Source: DASYAE01 sp036501535
GTDB taxonomy: Bacteria > Actinomycetota > Actinomycetes > Streptomycetales > Catenulisporaceae
Direction of reading: 5' to 3'
Assembly (NCBI GenBank): GCA_036501535.1
Contig: DASYAE010000292.1
Location: 1-17,253 of the forward strand
DNA length: 17,253 nt
A program made the translations under genes and the position numbers. Below are positions 1 through 8,197 of the stretch, one piece after another. The notes under the pieces were generated by a model that worked only from the letters and a program-made list of their open reading frames with translations, ran no database searches and had not been told where the DNA came from. Position 1 is the first letter of the stretch; the number at the start of each line of letters is the position of its first letter.

Positions 1-1
1 G

Positions 2-466
2 CCGGACCCGCCCAAGGTGCTGGTGCTGACGACCTTCGACGACGACGAGTACGTCTACGGCGCACTGCGCGCCGGGGCCAGCGGATTCCTGCTCAAGAGC
101 ATGGCCCTGGACGCGATCCTGGACGCGATCCGCGTGGTGGCCGCGGGCGACGCGTTGATCGCGCCGAGCGTGACCCGACGGCTGATCGCGGACTTCGCCG
201 GAACGCCCGGCCCCGCGGCCCCCGAACCGGAGGCCGAGCCCGCCGCGGACTCGAGTCCCATCGCGGGGATCACCGACCGGGAGCGCGAGGTGCTGGCACT
301 GGTCGGACAGGGACTGTCGAACACTGAGATAGCCGAGCGGCTGGTCATCAGCGGGGCGACGGCGAAGACCCATGTCGCGCGTCTGTTCGCCAAGCTCGAG
401 GCTCGGGACCGCGTCCACCTGGCGATCATCGCCTTCGAAACCGGACTCGTGCCGCGTAGACGGTAG
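2..466 (+). CDS. NarL/LuxR-family response regulator, C-terminal part (5' end outside window)
   Basis: The reading frame is open from the first base, so the gene starts upstream. The visible part opens in the last third of a receiver domain: VLVLTTFDDDEYVYGALRAG has the conserved Thr of the fourth beta strand, and FLLKS has the conserved Lys. The phosphorylated Asp lies before the window. An Ala/Pro/Glu-rich linker (about 200-260) leads to a C-terminal LuxR-type helix-turn-helix (about 269-449) with TDREREVLALVGQGLSNTEI and an AKTHVARLFAKL recognition helix. The family binds DNA after phosphorylation by a partner histidine kinase, which is probably encoded upstream; target genes cannot be inferred. 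The next gene is convergent and lies 78 bases away, so they are not an operon. Family assignment is secure. Confidence 0.93.
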   Translation, partial: PDPPKVLVLTTFDDDEYVYGALRAGASGFLLKSMALDAILDAIRVVAAGDALIAPSVTRRLIADFAGTPGPAAPEPEAEPAADSSPIAGITDREREVLALVGQGLSNTEIAERLVISGATAKTHVARLFAKLEARDRVHLAIIAFETGLVPRRR

Positions 467-544
467 GGGCAGCATACCAGCACCCTGACCAGCCTGTTCA
501 GGATGGCGCAAGCTCAGTTGACGATGCAGTCCGAAGGCCGCCGC

Positions 545-1810
545 TCACCGCGCGATCAGCTGTGCGGGGGCCGGGGCTGTGCCGATTGAGACTGCGCCAC
601 CTGAGACCGCGGCTGCGGCTGCGACCGTGCGGCGGGCAGATCGGTGTGTACTGCGAATGAGTGAGCCGTACTCGGCGATCATGCGCGTGCGGCTGAACCG
701 GTGCCGAGTGCGCAGCGATGCCTGATGGAACTCCGCGCGTCGGGCCAGCGCTTCGCTCCAGGCATCGGCCACCGCATCAGGCCGAGGCGCGGTGATCAGG
801 CCGTGCCCGGCCACGATCGCCGCGCAGTCGCCGACGTCGGTGGCCACCGGCACGGCGCCGCAGAGCATGCCCTCGATGAGGCACAGCGGCGCCGCCTCGC
901 CGAAGGCCGACGTGAGGGCCACGACGTCCGCCGCGGCGAAGATCGCCTCGGGGTCGGGCCGCGGACCGAGCAGGTGGACGCGGCCCGCGCCCGGGGGGTT
1001 CGCCTCGGCCTCCAGCCCGGCCGCGGCCAGGTCCCGCAGCAGGCCGGGATTGGCCCGCGTCATGCCGGTGCCGCACATCAGGATGTGGGCGTCGGGGCGG
1101 GCGGCCAGCAGCACCGCGGCCGCGGCGAGGAACAACGGCACGTTCTTCATCTCGTCGTACCGCGCGGCCAGCACGACCACGGGAGCGTCGGCCGGAATGC
1201 CCGCCTCGGCGCGCACCGCGGCCCGCGCCCTGCGGTCCGGACGGAAGCGGCGCAGGTCGACGCCGTTCGGGATGACGTGCAGCAGCGCACCGGGAATGCC
1301 GGCACGCATATACGCGTGCTTCGCCGACTCCGCGCAGCACACCGCGGCGGCCAGCCGGCCGGAGAGCGCCGCGTCGCGCAGCGCGGCGAACGCCGGGCCC
1401 TGATTCTCCGGGTCGGACCGGTGCAGGCAGGCGATGACCGGGCGGTCCCGCACGCCGGCCTGGCCGACCAGCCGCAGCGGCTGCTCCTTGAGGGTGAGGA
1501 TCACGTCGGCGCCGCGGGCGAGCCGCGCGACCGTCTCGAGTTCGGCCTCGTCGAAGGCGTCCGGCGCGCCGGAGCTGCGGCCGAGCGTGGCGACGGACAC
1601 GCCGTCCGCGACGAGCCGGCGGTAGCAGGGGTCTTCGTGCATCGGCTGGCGGGTGGCTTCCCTGTGCATCTCCCCGTGGATGCTCAGCACGCTGTGCCGC
1701 TGGCCGTGCCGGCCGCCGTGCAGGCCGCACAGCACGTCGCTGTGCAGGATGCGCGCTCCGCCGCTGAAGAAGCCCTCGTAGACGGACAACACCTGAAGGT
1801 CATTGGCCAC
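545..1810 (-). CDS. GT4-family glycosyltransferase
   Basis: A 421-residue GT-B-fold retaining glycosyltransferase. The C-terminal nucleotide-sugar domain shows VIPNGVDLRRF (about 179-189), ARYDEMKN (216-223), the LLGPRPD strand (280-286) and an E-x7-E pair (E305, E313) within FGEAAPLCLIEGM, which is the donor-binding signature of GT4. The N-terminal acceptor domain starts at LQVLSVYEGFFSGGAR, a typical first strand and glycine-rich loop. No signal peptide or membrane segment is visible, so it is probably a cytosolic enzyme working on a nucleotide sugar. Donor and acceptor are unknown, and no other sugar or polymer gene is adjacent. The GTG at 1810 is the first start in the open frame and has no clear Shine-Dalgarno sequence. 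The last 30 residues are Ala-rich and probably disordered. Confidence 0.9.
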   Translation of the reverse strand: MANDLQVLSVYEGFFSGGARILHSDVLCGLHGGRHGQRHSVLSIHGEMHREATRQPMHEDPCYRRLVADGVSVATLGRSSGAPDAFDEAELETVARLARGADVILTLKEQPLRLVGQAGVRDRPVIACLHRSDPENQGPAFAALRDAALSGRLAAAVCCAESAKHAYMRAGIPGALLHVIPNGVDLRRFRPDRRARAAVRAEAGIPADAPVVVLAARYDEMKNVPLFLAAAAVLLAARPDAHILMCGTGMTRANPGLLRDLAAAGLEAEANPPGAGRVHLLGPRPDPEAIFAAADVVALTSAFGEAAPLCLIEGMLCGAVPVATDVGDCAAIVAGHGLITAPRPDAVADAWSEALARRAEFHQASLRTRHRFSRTRMIAEYGSLIRSTHRSARRTVAAAAAVSGGAVSIGTAPAPAQLIAR

Positions 1811-2218
1811 GGGCTCATGGTGACCGACGGCGCCGGTGTACGAGCAGGTGAAACGGTACTTCGCCGGAAAACAGTAGGTTAATTCCGTCTCCCGCCCGAA
1901 GCCGCCGATCTGCGGCCCGGCCTGCGGATTCGGGGTTCGCGATCGATGAACGCCGGCCGCGTCCCGTCACTCGTCCGCCGTACCGCGGCCAACTGCTTCC
2001 ACTGCCGCAGTCGGACACGTTTCGCTGCGCAACCGAACGGCGACGCAAGCGCAGCGCGCGGCTCTCCTGCGCGGCGCACGCAATATCCTGCTCAAGCCGG
2101 ATTCGCGCCCTGTGCACCCGACGCCGCGAAAGCGGCCCGGCCCGCGGCCGCTGCGGATGGAATCCTTACGTCTTGCCTCGGCGGCCCCGGATCTGATCCA
2201 ACTCTAAGAAGCCCGCCG
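1811..2218. other. Intergenic region between divergent glycosyltransferase and operon 2232-5466
   Basis: About 410 bases with no convincing gene; the short open frames here have Arg-rich shadow composition. For the glycosyltransferase, read on the minus strand, a possible -10 hexamer TACTGT (1871-1876) would give a leader of roughly 55 bases; the -35 (TTCGGG, 18-base spacer) is weak. A small perfect hairpin with a GNRA tetraloop (GCCGC-GAAA-GCGGC, 2123-2136) is present but has no assigned role. Confidence 0.4.
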
Positions 2219-2224
2219 TAAGGT
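2219..2224 (+). promoter_or_regulatory. Candidate -10 element of a leaderless transcript (TAAGGT)
   Basis: TAAGGT fits the actinobacterial TANNNT -10 hexamer and ends 7 bases before the GTG at 2232, the geometry expected when transcription starts at the start codon. No good -35 is visible. The same bases (AAGGTGG, 2220-2226) could serve as a Shine-Dalgarno sequence if transcription begins further upstream. The sequence alone cannot decide between these. Confidence 0.4.
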
Positions 2225-2231
2225 GGGCCGG

Positions 2232-3449
2232 GTGAGTGTTGTCCGCACCGCCAAATATCGGCGCTGGGCCATCGTGGGCGCCGGAATCGCCGTGCTGTGC
2301 GCCCTGCCGGGCGCGGTCGCGGCACTGCCGGTGGACGCCGCCAACGTGTCGGCGAGCGTGCTCGAGGCCCGGATCCTGGCCTCCGCCGACCATCCGTATC
2401 AGGGCTATGCCGAGAACGTCGGCGGCCTCGACCTGCCCCAGCTGCCCCAGCTCGGCACGGTCAGCTCGCTGCTCAGCGGCTCGACGATGATCCGGACCTG
2501 GTTCGCCGGCCCGTCGCAGTGGCGCACCGACGTGGTCACGGACACCGGCGAGCAGGACATGTACCAGACCGCGCAGGCCACCACCTCCTGGGACTTCGAG
2601 ACCGGACAGGTCACCGAAGTCGTCGGCGATCCCCAGATTCGGCTGCCCCAGGCGAACGACTTCGTGCCGCCGCAGCTCGGCCTGCGCCTGCTGCACACCG
2701 CCGCCGCCACCGACCCGGTCACCTCGCTCCCGTCGCGGCGCATCGCCGGAATCGCCGCGGACGGCATCGAGATCACCCCGAAGGCGACCGACACGACGAT
2801 CGGCCGCGTCGACATCTGGGCCGACCCGGCCACCGGCGTCCCGCTCGAAGTGTCCGTCTATGCGCGCGGCGCCACGATGCCGGTCGTCTCGACCCGGTTC
2901 CTCGACGTCGAGCTGACCGCGCCGGCGACCTCGACGGTGACCTTCCAGCCGGCCGCGGGCCTGGGGATCTCGTCGGTGACCTCCTCGGACATCCTCTCGC
3001 TGCTGGACAACCGGGCGATCTTCCCGCTGCCGTCCTCGCTGGACGGGCAGGCCCAGAGCGCCGTGCTGCAGGAGCTCGGCGGCGGCGCGGCCGGCTACGG
3101 CAGCGGATTCGCCACCTTCGCCGTGCTCGCCCTCGGCGACCGGGTCGGCGACAGCGCGTTCTCCGCCGCCGCGTCGGCCTCGGCGCCGGTGAAATTCACC
3201 GACGGCACCGGGGAATTGATCCAAACCCCGCTGCTGACCGTTCTGCTGGCGAGATCGGACGAGTTCGACCGGGTCTACCTGCTGGCCGGGTTCATCACGC
3301 CCGACCCGCTCGTCCAAGCGGGGAACCAGCTGATGTCCGCCGTGGACGTCCTGCCGCGGTGCTTCCAGTCGCACAGCTGCGGGTTCATCTACTTCCCGCC
3401 CCCGGCGTCCCAGGCGACCCCCGCACCCGCACAAGGCTCCTCGAGGTGA
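2232..3449 (+). CDS. Exported LolA/RseB-like-fold protein, first gene of an ABC transporter operon
   Basis: About 405 residues. A basic N terminus (KYRRW) followed by a hydrophobic segment (about 11-31) indicates a Sec signal peptide or membrane anchor, so the rest lies outside the membrane. The following 200 residues resemble the LolA/RseB (MucB) half-barrel fold: VEARILAS-type helix, RTWFAGPSQWRTDVV, TSWDFETGQVTEV and VDIWADPATGVPLEVSVY strands. Such proteins bind lipids or acyl chains, or sense envelope state. The C-terminal half is unassigned and ends in a Pro/Ala-rich tail with two Cys residues (CFQSHSC). GTG 2232 is preferred over GTG 2223 because it has a ribosome site or leaderless promoter placed correctly. 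It overlaps the ABC ATPase gene by 4 bases (GTGA), so the two are probably translated together. The fold assignment rests on pattern only, so function is tentative. Confidence 0.75.
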   Translation: MSVVRTAKYRRWAIVGAGIAVLCALPGAVAALPVDAANVSASVLEARILASADHPYQGYAENVGGLDLPQLPQLGTVSSLLSGSTMIRTWFAGPSQWRTDVVTDTGEQDMYQTAQATTSWDFETGQVTEVVGDPQIRLPQANDFVPPQLGLRLLHTAAATDPVTSLPSRRIAGIAADGIEITPKATDTTIGRVDIWADPATGVPLEVSVYARGATMPVVSTRFLDVELTAPATSTVTFQPAAGLGISSVTSSDILSLLDNRAIFPLPSSLDGQAQSAVLQELGGGAAGYGSGFATFAVLALGDRVGDSAFSAAASASAPVKFTDGTGELIQTPLLTVLLARSDEFDRVYLLAGFITPDPLVQAGNQLMSAVDVLPRCFQSHSCGFIYFPPPASQATPAPAQGSSR

Positions 3450-4591
3450 CCACCGACGTGATCACGACCCGTCAGCTCACGAAGCGCTTCGGCAAGGTCC
3501 TCGCCGTCGACCAGGTCGACCTGGAGGTGCGCGAGGGCGACCGGTACGGCCTGCTGGGGCCGAACGGCTCCGGCAAGACCACGCTGCTGCGCATGCTGCT
3601 CGGCCTGGTCTTCGCCACCAGCGGCGAGATCGAGGTGGCCGGGGCGCGGGTGCCGAAGCACGTCGGGCGGGTGCTGCCGGACATCGGCGCGATGATCGAG
3701 GGCCCGGCGGCGTACGGCTACATGTCCGGCCGGGCGAACCTCGCGCTGATCGACGCGGCCGGGCCGGGCGCCGCGCGGCGCACCCGGCGCAAGCGGATCG
3801 AGGAGGCGCTCGAGCGGGTGGGTCTGGGCGGGGTCGACCGCAGGCCGGTGCGCACGTATTCGCTGGGCATGCGCCAGCGCCTCGGCCTGGCCTCCGCGCT
3901 GCTGCGCACGCCGAGCCTGCTGATCCTCGACGAGCCGACGAACGGCCTCGACCCGCGCGGCATCCGGGAGATCAGGGATCTGCTGACCGAGCTGAACGAG
4001 GCCGGCGCGACCGTGCTGCTCTCGAGCCATCTGCTGGGCGAGGTCGAGCAGCTGTGCACCCGCATCGGCGTGATGGACCGCGGCCGGCTCGTCATCCAGG
4101 ACAAGCTGGAGTCGCTGCGCGCGCCGACCGACCGGGTCGAGCTGCGCACCCCGGACGCCGACAAGGCCGCGGCGCTGCTCGACGGCCACGTGGACCTGCG
4201 CGACGGCGACCGGCTGGTGGTCCGCGCGGTCGACTCGGCCGAGCTGAACGCCCGCCTGGTCGGCGAGGGGCTGCGCGTGGCCGAGCTCGTGCGGGAGCGC
4301 AGGACGCTGGAGGACGTGGTGGTGAGCGCGACGCAGGCGGGCTCGGACCGGATCGATCTGATGCGCGGGCGCGGAAGGGAGCCGGTGCCGAGACCGGGGC
4401 CGGAGACGGGATCGGAGACGCTGCGGGTGCCGGCGCAGATGTCGATTCCGCCGCAGGCTCACGAACCGTCCGAGCAACCCGACGCATCGGCAGAGCCCGG
4501 AGAAGCTACGGCCGAGGAAATAGCGGAGATCGAAGAGTTCGACATCTCCGCGGACCAGCAGAGCCCGGCGGCGCGGGAGGCGGACCAGTGA
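3446..4591 (+). CDS. ABC transporter ATP-binding protein (ABC-2 type, drug/lantibiotic-exporter-like)
   Basis: Cytosolic ATPase subunit of about 381 residues. Motifs are complete: Walker A GPNGSGKTT (38-46), signature SLGMRQRLGLAS (139-150), Walker B LLILDEP (158-164), D-loop GLDP and the switch His in LLSSHLL (H195). The Q-loop region reads GAMIEGPAAYGYMSGRANL, the variant typical of BcrA/CcmA-like exporters. Residues about 300-381 form a long acidic, Pro/Glu-rich tail that the family normally lacks. The start is ambiguous: GTG 3446 overlaps the upstream stop (GTGA), while GTG 3458 has a 7-base perfect ribosome site GAGGTGA (3443-3449) 8 bases ahead. The substrate is unknown. It pairs with the permease that follows, again with a GTGA overlap. 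Confidence 0.95.
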   Translation: MTTDVITTRQLTKRFGKVLAVDQVDLEVREGDRYGLLGPNGSGKTTLLRMLLGLVFATSGEIEVAGARVPKHVGRVLPDIGAMIEGPAAYGYMSGRANLALIDAAGPGAARRTRRKRIEEALERVGLGGVDRRPVRTYSLGMRQRLGLASALLRTPSLLILDEPTNGLDPRGIREIRDLLTELNEAGATVLLSSHLLGEVEQLCTRIGVMDRGRLVIQDKLESLRAPTDRVELRTPDADKAAALLDGHVDLRDGDRLVVRAVDSAELNARLVGEGLRVAELVRERRTLEDVVVSATQAGSDRIDLMRGRGREPVPRPGPETGSETLRVPAQMSIPPQAHEPSEQPDASAEPGEATAEEIAEIEEFDISADQQSPAAREADQ

Positions 4592-5466
4592 TCAAGGTCG
4601 AACTGCTGCGCCTGGCCCGCCGGCCGCGCACCTGGGCCGTGCTCATGCTGCTGTGCGCGCTGCCGATCGTCGTGGCCGTCTTCGTCGCGGTCACGAACCT
4701 CGTGCCGCAGCCCGGCCAGGGCCCCGCGTTCCTGTCGGCCGTGCTGTCCGACGGCTCGCTGTATCCGGCCGCCGGCCTGGCGATCGTGCTGCCGGTGTTC
4801 CTGCCGGTGTCGGTGGCCGTGTTCTCCGGCGACGCGGTGGCCGGCGAGTCGAGCACGGGCATGCTGCGCTACCTGCTGGCGCGCCCGGTCAGCCGGACCC
4901 GGCTGCTGATCGCCAAACTGGCCGGCACCATGTCGTTCGTCCTGCTCGCGGTCGTCCTCGTCGCGATCACCTCCTACATCACCGGCGTGCTGGCGTTCGG
5001 CACCGGCGGCCTGAGGCCGGTCACCGCTCCCAGCGGCGGCGGCTCGGTCGCCTCACCGGTCACCGGCACGTCGATCGGCACGGTCTCCACCTCGCTGTCC
5101 GGCACGCCGCTGACGACGGCCCAGCTGATCGAGCGCGTCGCGATGGGCATCGTCTACATCTCCGTCTCGATGCTCGGCGTCGCCGCGATCGCGCTGTTCC
5201 TCTCGACGATCACCGACTCGGCCCTGGGCGCGGCGATGGGCGCCCTGGCGGCACTGGTCACCAGCGAGGTGCTGGCCACCCTCGACGCGGCCGGCTCGGT
5301 CAAACCCTACCTGCCGACGAACTACTGGCTGGCCTGGATCGACCTGTTCCGCCAGCCGATCCTCTGGCATGACGTACAACGAGGGTTAGCGCTCCAAGCC
5401 GTCTACGCGCTGGTCTTCCTCGGCGCGGCCTGGGCGAACTTCTCGACGAAGGACGTCGCGGGCTGA
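4588..5466 (+). CDS. ABC-2-type transporter permease
   Basis: A 292-residue integral membrane protein with about six hydrophobic segments (near 17-37, 58-80, 109-135, 180-205, 207-225, 265-283). After the second segment comes GDAVAGESSTGMLRYLLARPVSR, the coupling region typical of ABC-2 permeases that contacts the ATPase. A Ser/Gly/Thr-rich stretch (about 145-170) is probably an extracytoplasmic loop. The GTG start overlaps the ATPase stop by 4 bases and has GGGAGG (4575-4580) 7 bases ahead. A functional exporter would need two copies of this subunit with the upstream ATPase; the exported LolA/RseB-like protein may act as an accessory or substrate-handling component (inference). Substrate unknown. 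Confidence 0.92.
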   Translation: MIKVELLRLARRPRTWAVLMLLCALPIVVAVFVAVTNLVPQPGQGPAFLSAVLSDGSLYPAAGLAIVLPVFLPVSVAVFSGDAVAGESSTGMLRYLLARPVSRTRLLIAKLAGTMSFVLLAVVLVAITSYITGVLAFGTGGLRPVTAPSGGGSVASPVTGTSIGTVSTSLSGTPLTTAQLIERVAMGIVYISVSMLGVAAIALFLSTITDSALGAAMGALAALVTSEVLATLDAAGSVKPYLPTNYWLAWIDLFRQPILWHDVQRGLALQAVYALVFLGAAWANFSTKDVAG

Positions 5467-5506
5467 GTGATCGCCGGCTTGGCGATTGCGCAGCGCGGGA
5501 GACCCC

Positions 5507-5512
5507 TACGAT
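5507..5512 (+). promoter_or_regulatory. Candidate -10 element of a leaderless transcript (TACGAT)
   Basis: TACGAT fits TANNNT and is followed by exactly 6 bases and then the GTG at 5519. There is no Shine-Dalgarno sequence before that GTG, which favours leaderless initiation. An ATTGCG/TTGCGC hexamer 15-16 bases upstream is a weak -35. Confidence 0.5.
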
Positions 5513-5518
5513 TGCCGC

Positions 5519-6437
5519 GTGCGCATCAGCAGGTTCACGAAGCCGGCGGCAACGGCCGTGTCCGAGCCGCAGGATGCGGCGCCGGAAGACGCGGTGCCGC
5601 GGATCACACTGCCGCCCGACATGCGAGCCCTGGCGCCGCAATTCAACGTGGTGGTGCGCAATCGCCGACAAGCGCTGGCGCTGCGGTCCGAGGGCCGCTT
5701 CGGTGAGGCGCTGCTCGTGTACAAGGAGGCCGCGGTCACGAGCGCCGCAGTACCGAGCGGCGCTCGCCGGCTCGCTGTCCATGCTCGCAGTCGGCTGGGC
5801 CGCACGCGGCGACGCCGAACGGGCGATATCCAGCGCCGTGGAAAGCAGAACCCTCACAGAAGGCCTCGCACTCGACCTGCCGGAGAAGCCGCGTGCCGAG
5901 ATCGCGGCACGCTTCCATGTGCTCGGCAGCCGCCTTTCCAAGCTGAATCAGGTCGCAGACTGCGTCGAGTGGCTGGCGCAGGCCGTGCGCATGCGCCGCG
6001 TGCTCGCGGCCGAAGACCCGGCCAGGTACGAGACCCTCCTCGGATTCTCGCTCAACGACTACGCGTGGAACCTGGGGAAGCTGGACCGGACCGCGATCGG
6101 CGTGCCGATGGCGCAGGAGGCCGTGGCGCTCGCGCGGCGCAGGCGATCGGCCAGCCCGGAGTCACTTCCTGCGCTCCGTCTTCTGAGCAGTGCTCTGGAT
6201 ACCCAAGCCATGCTGCTCGGCGCGCTCGGCCGCGCGCCGGAGGCGTTGCCGCTCAGCCGCGAGGCCGTCGACGTCATGGTCGAACTGCGTGAGCGCGATC
6301 CCGACTATTACGCCAAACACGGCGCCGCCGTCGAAGGTTTATTCGCCCGCCTCGAACGCGAGATCGGCGATCTCCCCGAGGCGCCCGCCGAGGACCGCCC
6401 TCAGCCGCCGCCGAGCGACTTCAACGACGTGCACTGA
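5519..6437 (+). pseudogene. TPR-like repeat protein gene with a +1 frameshift
   Basis: Two frames read as one protein. The first part (GTG 5519 to about 5746) ends in EGRFGEALLVYKEAAVTSA; the second (about 5748 to the stop at 6435-6437) continues QYRAALAGSLSMLAVGWAARGD and then repeats of paired helices such as LGSRLSKLNQVADCVEWLAQAV and LDTQAMLLGALGRAPEALPLS, typical of tetratricopeptide repeats. Omitting one base near 5747 (AGC GCC G CAG TAC) restores a single open frame of about 305 residues. There is no slippery run, so a sequencing error or a recent inactivating insertion is more likely than programmed frameshifting. TPR proteins are protein-binding scaffolds; the partner is unknown. The Pro-rich C terminus overlaps the end of the convergent lipase-like gene. 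Confidence 0.75.
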
Positions 6438-7291
6438 CTCGCCGTCGGGGCGGTCAGGGACGAGCCGCTGAGCGCCTGGAGCACGATGCCGATCACCAGC
6501 GGGTCCGTCGGCAGGCCGCCGTGCGACGCGGTGTCGCCGGCGCAGATCGACTGCAGCGGGACGTCGAGCGCGCCGGGCAGGTCCGCCGAGGTCGGCGGGA
6601 CGACGGTCTGGTCCTGCGTGGTCCAGAGCGAGAGCCACGGCGGGTGGCCGGCCAGCGCGGTCGCGTTCATCTGCGTCAGCAGGCTGCTGTTCGGGACGAG
6701 CTGCTGGCACGCCGTCGGGCACACGCCCGGGTCGAGGGCGTCCGCGGCGCCCGCGATGCTCGTGCCGTGGTAGGGCGAGCCGAAGGTGACGACGCGCCGC
6801 GCCTTGGCCGCGCCGTCGTGCTGCTCGGTCCACAGGCGGGTGACCACTCCCCCGGCCGAGTAGCCGACGATGTCGACCGACGACGCGTTTCGCAGGGCGC
6901 TGCTCACCGCTTCGTCGAGCACGTCGGCCTGCGCGTCGAGGTCGCCGGTCGCCGAGTCCGGCAGCTGGACGACGATCGCCTGGCGGCCGGTCGCCCGGAT
7001 CCGGTCGGCCAGCGTGGTCAGCGAGTCGGTGCTGCCGCCGTAGCCGGGCACGAGCAGGACCGGCCCGGGATCGCTCTGCGCGGGGTAGCCGGACGGCACG
7101 GACTGCGTCAGCTTGTTGATGACAGTCGGCAGCAGGGCGACGATGACGGCCAGGGCCACCACGGCGGCCGCGATCAGCACGAAGCGTCGGCGCCGCGGGC
7201 TGAGCGCGGACAGGCCCCGCGGAAACCGGGCCGGGCCCGCGCCGGGGTCGCGGTCCGGCCCGGACCGTCCCCACTGCCGCCCGTCCGCCAT
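6401..7291 (-). CDS. Membrane-anchored lipase-like alpha/beta hydrolase
   Basis: About 296 residues from ATG 7291. A basic stretch (SPRRRRF) is followed by one membrane segment (about 37-56), so the catalytic domain lies outside the cell. VLLVPGYGGSTDSL is the oxyanion-side strand and loop of class 2/EstA-like lipases. The nucleophile elbow is GYSAGG (S145), the probable acid is D227 in TTQDQTVVPP, and the probable His is H257 in ASHGGLP. GSPYHGTSIA and four Cys residues (191, 195, 250, 287), possibly forming disulfides, also fit secreted actinobacterial lipases. The likely reaction is ester hydrolysis; the substrate is unknown. An earlier in-frame GTG at 7354 would add 21 low-complexity residues; ATG 7291 is preferred for its purine-rich ribosome site. 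It follows the MHYT gene on the same strand by about 100 bases. Confidence 0.88.
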   Translation of the reverse strand: MADGRQWGRSGPDRDPGAGPARFPRGLSALSPRRRRFVLIAAAVVALAVIVALLPTVINKLTQSVPSGYPAQSDPGPVLLVPGYGGSTDSLTTLADRIRATGRQAIVVQLPDSATGDLDAQADVLDEAVSSALRNASSVDIVGYSAGGVVTRLWTEQHDGAAKARRVVTFGSPYHGTSIAGAADALDPGVCPTACQQLVPNSSLLTQMNATALAGHPPWLSLWTTQDQTVVPPTSADLPGALDVPLQSICAGDTASHGGLPTDPLVIGIVLQALSGSSLTAPTASQCTSLKSLGGG

Positions 7292-7393
7292 CCGTCCGCC
7301 TCGCCTCTCCCTGCTCCGGCCGGTGCCGCGGCCCTCCTCGGGACCGCTGGTCACCAGCCTAGAAGAAGCAACGCTGCGGCGGGCCGGCCGGGT

Positions 7394-8197
7394 TCACCGG
7401 TCCTGCCGCCGGGCCAGCTTGCGCAGGCTCTCCTGGATGTCCTCCTGCTCGAGCAGTTCCTCCTCGGTCTGCGCGAATCCGACGATGAACAGCATCACCA
7501 CGGTGGATAGGCCGATCCCGGCCACCAGGGGCATGAGCAGCTGGCTCGCCGTCAGGCCGCCCGAGGACGGGGCCGCGCCGGGGCTCATCTCCATCGCGGC
7601 CATGCCGGTGTAGTGCATTCCGCTGACCGCGATGCCCATGACGAGCGAGGCGCCGAGCGAGGCGAAGACGCCCCGGATGTTCATGGCGGCCCACAGCGCG
7701 ACGGTCGCGGCGACCACGGCGATGAGGATCGAGAGGAGCACGAGCAGCGGGTTGTAGCTGACGTGGACCGCCATGCGCACCGCGGACATGCCGAGATAGT
7801 GCATGCCCGCCACGCCGAACCCGGTGATGACGCCGCCGGCGACGAGCGCGCGCGGCGTGGCCCGCCCGTAGACGGCGATCGCCAGGCCGGCGCCGACGAC
7901 CACGATGGCCAGGACCAGGCTGGCGATCGTGGCCGGGACCGCATAGGTGATCTGCCTGCCGGACACGGTGAACCCGAGCATGGCGATGAAGTGCATCACC
8001 CAGATACCGGTGCCGCCGAGCGCCACCGCGGACAGCACCAGCCAGCGGATCCGCTCGTTGCCCGCCGTGGCACGGGACCGGGACATGGCGGACAGGCTCA
8101 ACGCGGAACCCGTACACGACATGACGTAGGCGAGCGCCGGATAGAAGACGCTGCCCTCCCCGCTCTGCATCTGCATCTGCATTGCCGACACAGCCAT
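7394..8197 (-). CDS. MHYT-domain integral membrane sensor protein
   Basis: About 267 residues with seven predicted hydrophobic segments. Three MHYT-type motifs are visible: WVMHFIAML (about 66-74), GMHYLGMSAVRM and SGMHYTGMAAM, each at the outer end of a membrane helix. In MHYT proteins the Met/His residues are proposed to bind copper and sense O2, CO or NO. Many family members carry GGDEF/EAL or kinase domains; this one has only a short acidic cytoplasmic tail (TEEELLEQEDIQESLRKLA) that may be a coiled coil, so it probably signals through a partner. ATG 8197 is chosen because the minus strand has a GGGGTGG ribosome site just upstream; a GTG two codons earlier is possible. Confidence 0.92.
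   Translation of the reverse strand: MAVSAMQMQMQSGEGSVFYPALAYVMSCTGSALSLSAMSRSRATAGNERIRWLVLSAVALGGTGIWVMHFIAMLGFTVSGRQITYAVPATIASLVLAIVVVGAGLAIAVYGRATPRALVAGGVITGFGVAGMHYLGMSAVRMAVHVSYNPLLVLLSILIAVVAATVALWAAMNIRGVFASLGASLVMGIAVSGMHYTGMAAMEMSPGAAPSSGGLTASQLLMPLVAGIGLSTVVMLFIVGFAQTEEELLEQEDIQESLRKLARRQDR

Noticed and set aside
1815..2117. Minus-strand 100-codon frame upstream of the glycosyltransferase
   Set aside because: Arg-rich low-complexity translation with no ribosome site; it looks like non-coding high-GC sequence.
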